37,907 nt of DNA. Source: Blattamonas nauphoetae. Taxonomy: Eukaryota; Preaxostyla; Oxymonadida. Positions 25,382 to 34,063 of this stretch are shown piece after piece. The stretch covers positions 1 through 37,907 of the forward strand of contig JARBJD010000518.1 of assembly GCA_033064195.1 (NCBI GenBank). Reading direction: 5' to 3'. The notes below the pieces were generated by a model, which ran no database searches, had not been told where the DNA came from, and saw only the letters and a program-made list of their open reading frames with translations. The translations under genes were made by a program, and so were the position numbers. How positions within the stretch are numbered: the first letter of the stretch is position 1; each line of letters starts with the position of its first letter.

Positions 25382-27118
25382 AATTCCATCGTCGATCCAG
25401 GAACTTGACTCTCCATTCGTTTGGTTTGGACACCAGCATCATTGTTTAAGGAAATGACAAAAAAGTCATAGCTCTCGACGTCGTTAACAATGAACCGACT
25501 ACCTGCAATCATCACGATCTGCCCTCCTGATCGTTCCGTTTTGATGGTGGACACTTAGCGAGAGATGAGACAATGAAAAATGATGAAAAGAGACAAAAGG
25601 AAACCTGTGGTGCCGAGAATCATGCAAATCACCATTCTGAAGAAATCCGGAGCTGTACAACCGTACGGTCAGAGAACTATTCCGCCTCCGAACGACGGGG
25701 CAAGGCAGCACTCGAAGAGCCACGAGCTGAGCAGATAATACGAAGACTGCAGTTCAATCCACGTCGCGCCTCCTCCGCCGTTCAATCTGTAGGTTTCTGG
25801 TGTCGATAGATCAGCATAAAAATCCATGTTTCCCCTTTCGACATCCCACGACTTGCAGATGGCCTTGCAACAGTAGAATACATTGTCAGACACTGTGAGC
25901 TGTGCTGCGGTGATCACAATGGCTCCTCCAGAATGTCGTGTGCATTCTGTGAAGGTCGTTCCGGTGACGACGACCTTGCCATTCGATTCTTGGACGGCTC
26001 CTCCTGTGAAGCTGCTGGATGAGGTGCATGTGGTGAAAGCGCAGTTTGTGACGGTGAGGACGGCAGAAGCATCGGAGGGCTTGAATTGGATCGCTCCTCC
26101 TTCCCCATTTCGGGTGAGTGAGGCGAAGACATCCCCGATGAATGACGTGGTTGCTGTGAGAGTCTGCTGGACTTCGTTTGTCAAAGTGAAGTGGGAGAAT
26201 GAGCAATTATGAGTGGAAAGTGTCCAGAAACGGTTGCCGCTGAAAAGGGCGCCGGTGCAGCAGGCATCGCATCGATCAAGGTTTGACGAGGTGATCACGA
26301 CGGAATCTGTGACTTCATCCGACCAAACATCGTCCGTGCTGTTTACGAGGAGGGATGTCGAAATATTTGAAAAAGTGGAGGAGATAAGTTTGAAACGAGA
26401 GAACAGTCCCGACGAGAGGAACGGAGTGTCCTGATTCAGAGAAGTTGAGAGAACTCCAAGACGGAACAGCAAGACAGTTGTTTGTTTGTGTGTCGACTGA
26501 ATTAGGGGATATACATGAGTCGAGTAGTCGGATGGGCGAATGGAAATGTCAACCAGAGTGAGTGTGCCTCTGTGGCTGGCAAACGAGGGTGATAACGGTG
26601 TGTTGATGAACAGTACAAAGTTCAGCATGCTCAACGTGCTATAGGCGTCCAATATTGTGAGAGATTCATTTCCTGTTTGTGAGATCGAGACGGTCAAAAT
26701 CTCAATGGTGCTATTCTGCAGGTTAAAGAGGGTTGGAAAGAGAATACTGAAGAAAATCAAATTAACTCAGATTCAATAGCACACAATTGACGGTAGATTC
26801 CACGATCCTATCAGTTGTCACTTGGGATGCGATGCTCTGTCTTGCCGGTCTAGAAGAGATGCTGGTGACGTTCTGAGAACAAAGGACGATGAAATCAGAT
26901 CAATTGTTCATACAGAGATACTTAAACATAATGATACTCTTATTGTCTACATCCATAATCTGCGGGGGTGTTCTGGACCTGAAGGTCAAAATCAGTGTCC
27001 TTTCATCAAATAGAGTGGAAATGAAGGGAAAATCAGAATTTAAACATTGTCGATTCACGCGCTGAGTTCCAGGTGAAAAGGAGATCGGACAGTCCTTCAG
27101 TCCAGTGACTATTTGCAT
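25382..27118 (-). pseudogene. Beta-helix surface-type protein gene, upstream part, decayed
   Basis: A minus-strand gene of the Cys/Gly-rich parallel beta-helix type. The longest clean frame (25669-26760, 363 aa) opens with a hydrophobic segment and carries repeating coils: GGAIQFKPSD, TNCAFTTCTS, GGAVQESNGKVVV, TFTECTRHSGGAIVI and FECCLAPSFGGGI. Upstream, about 26760-26900 also reads well (CSQNVTSISSRPARQ). Downstream in the same frame there is a TGA (25669-25671), a signal-peptide-like stretch MVICMILGTTGFLLSLFII, a TAA (25555-25557) and then more beta-helix-type sequence up to the Polinton. Either this is one decayed gene or two adjacent family members, the second starting at the hydrophobic MVICM segment. 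The gene lies within the hAT-like transposon. Confidence 0.6.
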
Positions 27119-27458
27119 GATTGCATGGGCGGATCAGTGACTCAAAGTGACTCGCGACAAAAGTATGGGGTGACGTGAAGACTTGTGGTTAAATTCGTTT
27201 GATTTATCTAAAAATGAGTGTATTTCTCAAAAATAGTGTGAAATGTGAAAGATAAACCAGAAAAGTCAATGGAGAGTGACGTGTGACTGTGGATGAGAAT
27301 CTGAGGAAGAAAAAGGAGGAAGTAAAGGTGATGATCCATCATAAAGTGACCTTCGACTGGAATGGGGGCATTCTGGGTCTGCATTCCTCTAGAATTTGCC
27401 TTGTGGGGTGAGTCACCGACTCGATTTTTTTTGGCGACTGGACTCATTGATTGTGGAC

Positions 27459-27477
27459 TGACTGGTGCCCATGCCTA
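27459..27477 (-). repeat. hAT-like terminal inverted repeat, right
   Basis: Exact reverse complement of 3084-3102, followed immediately by the aaggaaat duplication. Subterminal GTGACTC-type words lie just inside. Confidence 0.75.
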
Positions 27478-27485
27478 AAGGAAAT
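27478..27485. repeat. 8-bp target site duplication, right copy (aaggaaat)
   Basis: Perfect match to 3076-3083, directly outside the inverted repeat. Confidence 0.75.
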
Positions 27486-28201
27486 GACTGTTATATGTGT
27501 GCTGAAGTTCAACAAAACATAGAAAACAAAACAAGGTCAGTGTGAGAAGAGATGGCAACTTCGTCGTGGCGAAAAAAAGACGATGGGTGGTGGGTGAATG
27601 TGCGAGAAGAGTGCACAAATCGCTTGGAAAGTGGGATATTTGCGAAGAAAATGACCGGGACGGCGCTCGGTAGTGCCCCGCTCGATCTAGCAACACGAAT
27701 TCAAGAAAGTGTGAAATTACCATACTGTGCTCTCTGAAAACATGTAAAGATGAGAGAAATGAGGGCAAAACAAACTTTATGCATACGTTGTATTTTCTTT
27801 TTTGGAAGCGCAGCACCCCTCTCGATCCAGCAGCATGAGTTCACGAAGGTTTGAAATTATCTAAATGTGTGCGCTAAAAACAGGCAAAAGTGAGATAAAA
27901 GATCATCGACAAACCTGAGTGTGATCTGCTTCAAGAACACTCGATAATGCCGGCACTCATGGAACGGGATTGGATTTTGAAGAGAATCTGACTGTTCACG
28001 CATGTTTCCTTCTGCTTTTTCCACTGAGTCCCCCTGGTGGATGTGTAATCTTTTTTTCGATGTTGGATATTGCTCCATCTGGTCATTCTTTGTTTGTGTC
28101 AGCCCTTGGAATTGAACGTTCAGAATATCCCATCTCTCCTTCCACTCACACGAGTCTGTCTCGACATTCTCACTCTTTCACTTCTCTCTTCTGTCGGTCT
28201 C
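27486..28201. other. Host spacer with a diverged direct duplication
   Basis: No supported gene. About 90 bp starting near 27676 (CCCGCTCGATCTAGCA...) recur in diverged form near 27815 (CCCTCTCGATCCAGCA...), an old tandem duplication with a period of about 139 bp. A short frame at 27552-27737 reads MATSSWRKKDDGWW but has no recognisable domain. The last bases, ggtctc (28196-28201), would be the left 6-bp target duplication of Polinton-2 if its other end shows the same bases. Confidence 0.5.
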
Positions 28202-28484
28202 AGTAGTGATATAGACGAAATGGGAACCACATTGCCATAGTTGATACTCCTAGGAGAATTGGAACGAGAAATCAATTTGAATCTCAAAGCCAATTGATTT
28301 TTTTAATATGACTCATTCTAATTTCCTTCTCACTTACTACTGAAATATTGACATTTCAGAGTAGTCAATATTTTGCCGTAAATTCGAAAATAATTGCCAC
28401 AAAATGACCTCATTTTGAAGCGTCTTTTTTGAAGCAATTTTTGGGTACTTTCAGAAAACAAAGTCGATTTCTTTTTTTATTCAA

Positions 28485-28502
28485 TTTTTTAATTTGTATA
28501 AA
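28485..28502 (+). promoter_or_regulatory. Early-type T-rich start box
   Basis: TTTTTTAATTTGTATAAA abuts ATG 28503. It belongs to the same class as the polymerase box at 9318 and the box at 30784. Confidence 0.55.
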
Positions 28503-29096
28503 ATGAGTAGCGTCTTGACACCAACACAACTACTGGAAATTCTCGAGAAAGAAGATTTGAAAATGAAATCACCTCCGACTCTCAATCGACAAGGAACAAC
28601 ATATCTCACAGGAAGCACTTTCGAATACTATCTCGAAGATAAACCAGATGAGATTTATCGAGTGTATGTCCATGCTTTTGTAAAAGGATCTAGACCACAT
28701 ACAAATCGTCAGAGATATCTTCGGGCAACAAATTGTTGTACAAAAGAGAAGCTAATTGAATCAATGAAAAATGAAAATTGTGAACTCATTTCTGAATACA
28801 CTCATTCAAGTACTCCAGTAACATATCGACATGAAGGAATCGAATGGATAGTCATCCCATCAAAATGGATGAAAGGATTCAGAACTCATCAGAACAAACG
28901 AAAACGATACACACAATCGTTTGTTGAAAATGAATTGAAAAAAGAGAATTGTGAACTCATTGGAACATACACAAAGGTACTTGAGCCATTCAAATATCGC
29001 GATTTACGAACAAAGAATGAGTATTACGTTCGACTAGACAATTGGTTGTATTTTGGAGACCGTCCTCACTTGAGAAAGTACCATGAAAGGTCTTGA
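28503..29096 (+). CDS. Three-unit repeat protein (197 aa)
   Basis: The start is placed at ATG 28503, directly after an early-type box. An in-frame TTG at 28494 lies within the box. Three tandem units of about 50-55 residues are visible, with the key pattern N-C-E-L-I-x-E/T-Y then a hydrophobic-Y-R strand and a W: NENCELISEYTHSSTPVTYRHEG + W, KENCELIGTYTKVLEPFKYR + LDNW, and a more diverged N-terminal unit (STFEYYLEDKPDEIYRVYV). It is a longer relative of the protein at 8903-9292, with FVENELKKENCEL almost identical. The gene sits only 300 bp from the element tip, presumably inside the TIR, which would give a second copy at the other end. Function unknown. A DNA-binding modular protein is a guess. 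Confidence 0.65.
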   Translation: MSSVLTPTQLLEILEKEDLKMKSPPTLNRQGTTYLTGSTFEYYLEDKPDEIYRVYVHAFVKGSRPHTNRQRYLRATNCCTKEKLIESMKNENCELISEYTHSSTPVTYRHEGIEWIVIPSKWMKGFRTHQNKRKRYTQSFVENELKKENCELIGTYTKVLEPFKYRDLRTKNEYYVRLDNWLYFGDRPHLRKYHERS

Positions 29097-30783
29097 AAAT
29101 ACTGAAAATCTATTTTTGACCACAAATCAAGTGAATCCAATGTGAGAACCATTTCTAAAAATTCTGAAAAAAATTGACAATCTCGGGGACACTGTCGGTC
29201 ATCGATCAAAACAACTTCGATGAAAATCGGTTGGGAATTCGTCGAACTGTGTACTGAACTTAGGTCGAAAAAGTGACGAAAAAGTCGATGTTCGGATTTC
29301 GCCACTATGAACACCTTTATGTCTCAAAATGTGTTCAAACACGTTCTAAAATTACGAAATTGATTTTGAAAGGTGAAATTTTAGGAAAAAAGCACTTTTG
29401 AAAAAAAAGTTTGATCCGACCCCACAACATATTTTGAAAATGACAAAATTTTTAAGGAGGAGAAAGTGACGTCTCGCTCTTCTCCTACACGTCACTTTTC
29501 GCCCTCTGATGGTGTCCGTAGGTGTCAAATCGATAGTGGAGAGGTATTCGCGTCATTCGGTTCTGACGATCCTCGACACACGATCGTTTTCACAATTTTT
29601 TGTCAATTTTCATTTTAAACGATTTTCCTTCAAACCACTTCACAATCGTCATTAAACAACCCTTTTTTGAGAATTCTGGTTGTACATCACCTATAGTTCG
29701 CTCTGGAGGGTCGGTTTTTCGATCACACTTGTGACGACACATTTGCACCAACATTTTGACACTATGGATTTTTTAATCTGAATTTCGTCGTAAATCCTTC
29801 TTTCTCGCGGTCTGAGTAAGGTGTGCTCAAATTTTGAGGAGATTTTGTCGGATAGTTCTCCCATAAAGTCACTTTTTCATGTTTTCACTTCACAACTTTT
29901 GACCGTTTTTGTCACTTCAAAACCGACTGTAGTCCCTTTCATTTCATCACTTTCTCTCCCCATTTCACATTTGATCTCTTCACCATTCCTCTTCATTTTG
30001 CTCAATTCGCTTCCATTTTGTGGGCCGTTCTCACTTCACTAGCACATCATTTTGTTGCAATTTTCATCAACTTTTTCACAAAAACAGAGTAAAAGAAAGC
30101 GAAACAACCAACAATGAAACGGGCAAGTATGAAACTGAGAGTGAAAGTGACGAACGTGAAAACGGTGTGAAATGTGACACCAATAGTGAAAATTAGGTCT
30201 GTGTTCAGGTTTTTCTCTCTTAAAAACAACAAAAATGATTCAAAAATGTATGTGAAATGTTGGATTTTCCGGAAAAATACCGAGATATGAAGTGAGCCGT
30301 TGAATGGCGGATCTCTGCAAAAGTCCGGAAAATCCAGTAAACGAGAATTAGTGTGTTGAATTGGAGAAAAAGTTTAGGTGAAAGAAACATGAATGAAGTG
30401 GATATTATGGGTAAACAACGAGAAAACGAAGACGGAAGTGAGGTGAAAAATGAAAACATAACGAGTGAAAATGAAGTGACAATTCGACTAACACTAGTGA
30501 AAACAAGTCTGAAATAAGAAGAAAAGGAGAGTGGCATACTCGTTTTTACATAAAAGTGCAGAGATCCACGACCGATCCTGAAACCCCGCATAACTCTGCA
30601 AAAGTTCGGAAAATCCAAAAAACGAAGCATACCACGATGATCTCCAACTTCAGGAGATTCCAAAACACGACAAATCAGAACGAAACGAACATAGTTGAGA
30701 AATGAGAGATCGAATCCATTGATCCTCGATCTGAGTCAAAAATCCTAAACTGATAAAACAACGAATGAAATTTCATTATTGAA
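29097..30783. other. Noncoding terminal region of Polinton-2 (presumed TIR)
   Basis: There is no supported gene in this 1.7 kb. Around 29190-29260 the sequence (CATCGATCAAAACAA...GAAAATCGG...ATTCGTCGA) aligns with 8250-8310 in the Polinton-1 TIR, showing common descent. A 32-bp near-repeat occurs at 30313-30344 and 30594-30625 (core CTCTGCAAAAGT), and its TCCGGAAAATCC core also occurs inverted at 30262-30273. By analogy with Polinton-1 the TIR should end inside the gene at 30802. The second copy lies outside the window, so this is a prediction. Confidence 0.5.
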
Positions 30784-30801
30784 TTTTTTAATTTGTATTA
30801 A
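30784..30801 (+). promoter_or_regulatory. Early-type T-rich start box
   Basis: TTTTTTAATTTGTATTAA abuts ATG 30802, nearly identical to the boxes at 9318 and 28485. Confidence 0.5.
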
Positions 30802-31014
30802 ATGAATCCAACTGCGATGTACAAGGAAAGACGTCGAGTATGTTCAGAACAAGCATTAATTGAATCAATGAAGAAAGAGAACTGTTCGCTAGTCTCTGAG
30901 TATGTCAGAAATAATGTGCCGGTGACGTATGTTCATGAGAGAATCAAGAATTTTAATTTCAATGAAAGAGCAAACCAAAATGAATCGACAAAAATACAAT
31001 TCACAAATGATTGA
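30802..31014 (+). CDS. Short repeat-protein copy at the fibre-side end (70 aa)
   Basis: MNPTAMYKERRRVCSEQALIESMKKENC matches the start of the genes at 8903 and 24276-24488 (opposite strand). After VTYVHE the frame runs on into the fibre gene start region and overlaps it out of frame, exactly as in Polinton-1. The conserved arrangement in two diverged elements suggests that the short version is a stable feature of this end. Protein function is unknown. Confidence 0.45.
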   Translation: MNPTAMYKERRRVCSEQALIESMKKENCSLVSEYVRNNVPVTYVHERIKNFNFNERANQNESTKIQFTND

Positions 31015-31900
31015 GAAAATGATTGATCATAATCTTTCGACGATCACTGAGAATGCAGCAGTCATTCACTCGCTACAAACTGAATTAGAAACGAATCAGG
31101 AAGAAGTCGACACACTTAAGAAGACAACTGAAGCACACAAGACTGCGATATCCTCAATCCAAACCGTCGTTTCAACAAATGGATCAATCACTTGTTCAGC
31201 AGGTATTGCGACACCAACAATTGGAGGATTGATCAATGTGAGTGGAGCGAAGTGGGACATATCAGAGGGATCACTTCCGAAGTATCCTGGAACATATCCG
31301 GCTTCAACATTTAAGTCTGGCATATCAATCTCACAATCGATTGCAGAAACATCAGGAATTCAGTTCAATGGTGATGGTATCATTATGTGGTCACCGTGTG
31401 ACTCACCAGCTTTGTATTACTACGATGAGGACGCTGGTTCAGGAGTGTTTTCAATATCACCAACTGGAAGTTTTTCTCAGTTGTCAGACAGAAGAGTCAA
31501 AAGGAATATTGTTCCTTATCCTAATGTTCTTGAACAACTGAATAAAGTCGAAATTGTCCAGTACCAATTCAACACATTCGACTCGAAGATCAACAAAGTG
31601 ACAAAACAAATAGAGAATGAGACTGATGAAGAACACTTGAAGAACTGCAAAGAGAAATGTGAATGCTTGAAGAAGGAAAGTGAGAAGAAGCACATTGGTG
31701 TGATTGCTCAACAGATCCAAGAAATATTCCCTGAAGTCGTGAATGATTCCAATCCAGATTGTCTCCAAGTTGATTATGCAGAACTCTCTTGCTTCTGCGT
31801 GAAAGCCATTCAGGAACTGAGTAACATTGTCGGGCAACAACAGACAGTCATCAATGAACTAATCCAAAAATATAACTCACTGATCAATACTCTAACATGA
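30980..31900 (+). CDS. Fibre-like protein with S74 chaperone domain (306 aa), Polinton-2
   Basis: Same length and layout as the protein at 23390-24310: MNRQKYNSQMIEKMID start, coiled coil at about 10-65, beta-rich middle (GISISQSIAETSGIQFNGDG), then the S74 domain with SDRRVKRNI at about 169 and HIGVIAQQIQEIFPEVV at about 238. Identity by eye is roughly 90%, highest in the coiled coil and S74 domain and lower in the beta region. ATG 30980 is chosen over an upstream in-frame ATG at 30929 because it matches the Polinton-1 start. It converges on the 136-aa gene with a 17-nt overlap. Confidence 0.8.
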   Translation: MNRQKYNSQMIEKMIDHNLSTITENAAVIHSLQTELETNQEEVDTLKKTTEAHKTAISSIQTVVSTNGSITCSAGIATPTIGGLINVSGAKWDISEGSLPKYPGTYPASTFKSGISISQSIAETSGIQFNGDGIIMWSPCDSPALYYYDEDAGSGVFSISPTGSFSQLSDRRVKRNIVPYPNVLEQLNKVEIVQYQFNTFDSKINKVTKQIENETDEEHLKNCKEKCECLKKESEKKHIGVIAQQIQEIFPEVVNDSNPDCLQVDYAELSCFCVKAIQELSNIVGQQQTVINELIQKYNSLINTLT

Positions 31901-32294
31901 GATCAACAAGGAATTCATAGAACTCTTTGGTTATTTTTCCATTGATTGTTTCCGTTGTTTCCATCTCAATTGATTCACCAGAACTGTCTTTGAACCAGAT
32001 CTTCACAATTGATTGTCGAGTGCTTAATTCCCACTTCTTTCGCTTCGCAATCTGTTCATTACAGAAAGCGACATATGAATCATTGAATGCATCAGTCTGG
32101 ATCCAATCACCATGGAGTGTGATATGCTGCGGAATGTCTTTTGAAATGACTATTGTTGAACCAGTAATCTCTTCCTTCACATGGATGAGTTTACAGTCGA
32201 GGAAGTAGATGTATTTTTGTTTTCTAGAAATGGAAAAATCAGGTGGGAGTTGAGCAGTGTGAGAATTCTGAATTGAGAAATAGCGTTTAACCAT
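31884..32294 (-). CDS. Conserved 136-aa protein, minor capsid candidate, Polinton-2
   Basis: Homologue of 22996-23406 with the same length and start MVKRYFSIQNSHTAQLPPDF. Differences are mostly in the first third (around residues 20-50). The stop codon is TGA here and TAG in Polinton-1 at the same alignment position, showing that both act as stops in this genome. A TTTTATTTTTGTAG box lies about 11 nt upstream on this strand. The single-jelly-roll penton assignment rests on size and position only. Confidence 0.6.
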   Translation of the reverse strand: MVKRYFSIQNSHTAQLPPDFSISRKQKYIYFLDCKLIHVKEEITGSTIVISKDIPQHITLHGDWIQTDAFNDSYVAFCNEQIAKRKKWELSTRQSIVKIWFKDSSGESIEMETTETINGKITKEFYEFLVDLMLEY

Positions 32295-32334
32295 TTATGT
32301 TTTCTACAAAAATAAAATTTCATATTTGTTCTAT

Positions 32335-34017
32335 TCAATAACCTCTCTTCACTTCTTCGTATGCTTCTTGGAGTCGACGATCAATGACGTATCGCACTCG
32401 TGGTTGTCCATTCTCAATCCAGAACAACCAATATGTAGCTTGATGAAGTGCTAGAATAGGTGGAGGAGGACCTTCTGGAGTTGATGTGAAATATGGATCA
32501 AGCTCTCCCTGTTTGATTGGTGTTCCTCTACAGACAATATTGACTGATTCTGCTGTCGAAATTCCTTCTTCACCACCAGCGATTTCACTTCGATCTGTTG
32601 GCACCATGAACGTGAATGATGTTGCATCTGTCACTGGTCTTGTTCTCTTGTAGTCAGCTCCTCTGTCGTGAAATACGCGAGTGGAACAAATAGAATTTTC
32701 AAACTCTTCAGTGGCTGAACAACCAATGAAATCACCATTCACCATCATCATTTGATAGAACTCAGGTGAGATAGTTGACATTGGGAAATTGGGATAATTA
32801 TTTCCTAGCATTTCGAAGTGACCAACATATTGAGGATTTCTGAAGACTGTACACTCATTTGGTCGTTCTGGGAATAAGCACATTAGATTCATGAGATTGT
32901 TGAGTTTGATACTGATGTTTGATCTTACCCCCATTGCATTTGCTTTTGATTGAAATGACTGTGTGTCAATTCTTTCTGCTTTCAGAACATATAAAGTCTT
33001 TGTGTAAGTGTTTATCAGAGATTGTTTAGTTGCATCAGTTATCTGATATCCATCGCAAACTGATGTGACTTTATCCACTGATGAAGCAAGAACAGTGGAA
33101 GTGTCTGGCGATGTAGCGATGTATTTGACAGTACCTGATGATGCCGGTTGAAAATATTGAATTCGTTGAACTGGATTCCCGATTTGTGTAAATTCTTGAG
33201 TCAATGTCGAGAAGTCTCCATCGTACATTAATTCTGTTTGGGATTGAGTTGACAGAGTTGATATCGATTTACTTGGATTTTGATCGATACTGTTTTCAAG
33301 TGTTTTCCTTACGATTGTGGAAACTCGAATAGGACAATACACAAGTGAATCAGTTGTTAAATGAAATCTCAATCGGAGATTGCCAAAGATGGAATTCGGA
33401 TACTGATCAAAAGTACTCAATGGTAGGAGATTCACAAATGGAATGACCAGTGGTATCGTAAATGTGATGTTTGAAGAATTAGCATCGACTGGACAATGAT
33501 AGTATCCACATACGCTTGGATCCATTCTCTGGACATTTTCCCAAAGGCTATAGCAATGCTTCATGTTGTTTTTCTCTTCATGTGACTTGAAGGTGTGATA
33601 AAGAAATGATTCGTGTATATGATTATTCTGAAGTGTATTGTCTATGATGTTTCCTTGACTGTCGACGAGTCTCATGTCTCGAATTGCATCTGATGATGAT
33701 TTAAATCCGTAGAACATTCCATACATTCCAACATATTGCCCAGATGCACTGGTTGGTTTCGAATATGGAACGGAAACTGTGAGATCGATACGCAAATGAC
33801 TCTTCGCAAACTCAGTCACATCATGACCGTCATAGCACAATGGAACTTCAATCTCATCTCCAATTCTGCATGGCATTGGAGGATTTGTTGGATGAACTTC
33901 TTGAATAGAATAAACGTGCGGCTCGGAATCCCACTGTTTTGGCAGATACGATTGTACTTCAATTTGCTCAATTAATGTCGATGTTGGTTTGGATTGATTT
34001 GCTCTGATACTTCTCAT
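32335..34017 (-). CDS. Major capsid protein candidate B, Polinton-2 (560 aa)
   Basis: Homologue of 21248-22966. The first 80 residues and the last 230 are about 90% identical by eye, including VPLCYDGHDVTE, IFGNLRLRFHLTTDSLVYCP and TYWLFWIENGQPRVRYV. The central block (about 235-310) and a short loop near residue 175 are very different in sequence and length. The late-type box TTTTTTATTTTTCTATAA abuts the ATG, as in the other element. Role as for the Polinton-1 protein: a shell protein of double-jelly-roll type, inferred. Confidence 0.62.
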   Translation of the reverse strand: MRSIRANQSKPTSTLIEQIEVQSYLPKQWDSEPHVYSIQEVHPTNPPMPCRIGDEIEVPLCYDGHDVTEFAKSHLRIDLTVSVPYSKPTSASGQYVGMYGMFYGFKSSSDAIRDMRLVDSQGNIIDNTLQNNHIHESFLYHTFKSHEEKNNMKHCYSLWENVQRMDPSVCGYYHCPVDANSSNITFTIPLVIPFVNLLPLSTFDQYPNSIFGNLRLRFHLTTDSLVYCPIRVSTIVRKTLENSIDQNPSKSISTLSTQSQTELMYDGDFSTLTQEFTQIGNPVQRIQYFQPASSGTVKYIATSPDTSTVLASSVDKVTSVCDGYQITDATKQSLINTYTKTLYVLKAERIDTQSFQSKANAMGVRSNISIKLNNLMNLMCLFPERPNECTVFRNPQYVGHFEMLGNNYPNFPMSTISPEFYQMMMVNGDFIGCSATEEFENSICSTRVFHDRGADYKRTRPVTDATSFTFMVPTDRSEIAGGEEGISTAESVNIVCRGTPIKQGELDPYFTSTPEGPPPPILALHQATYWLFWIENGQPRVRYVIDRRLQEAYEEVKRGY

Positions 34018-34063
34018 TTATAGAAAAATAAAAAATACAATATCATTATTTTCTTTTACTGTT

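Larger units (their letters stand above)
3084..27477. mobile_element. hAT-like DNA transposon carrying host-type cargo, later invaded by a Polinton
   Basis: The interval begins with TAGGCATGGGCACCAGTCA and ends with its exact reverse complement (27459-27477), flanked by a perfect 8-bp duplication. The TAGG..TGGGCA ends and the 8-bp duplication fit the hAT superfamily. Subterminal DNA at both ends is rich in GACTCA/GTGACTC words (3101-3130; 27130-27450), as expected for transposase-binding sites. Subtracting Polinton-1 and one tccatg leaves about 7.03 kb. I recognise no hAT transposase inside, so it may be non-autonomous. The interior holds a decayed beta-helix gene, a GC-rich stretch and a MITE-like palindrome. 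The alternative is that two solo ends match by chance, but a 19-bp repeat plus an 8-bp duplication makes that unlikely. Confidence 0.65.

Noticed and set aside
25554-25677. 124-nt GT...AG intron joining the two beta-helix stretches
   Set aside because: The dinucleotides exist but removal would not keep the frame of the downstream beta-helix sequence.
25883-26212. Plus-strand open frame opposite the beta-helix gene
   Set aside because: The minus strand shows the repeating Cys/GGA coil pattern. The plus frame is a shadow of it.
30220-30663. 147-aa minus-strand open frame in the Polinton-2 terminus
   Set aside because: It has hydrophobic low-complexity translation, partly produced by the local repeated motif, with no start box and no homologue in Polinton-1.
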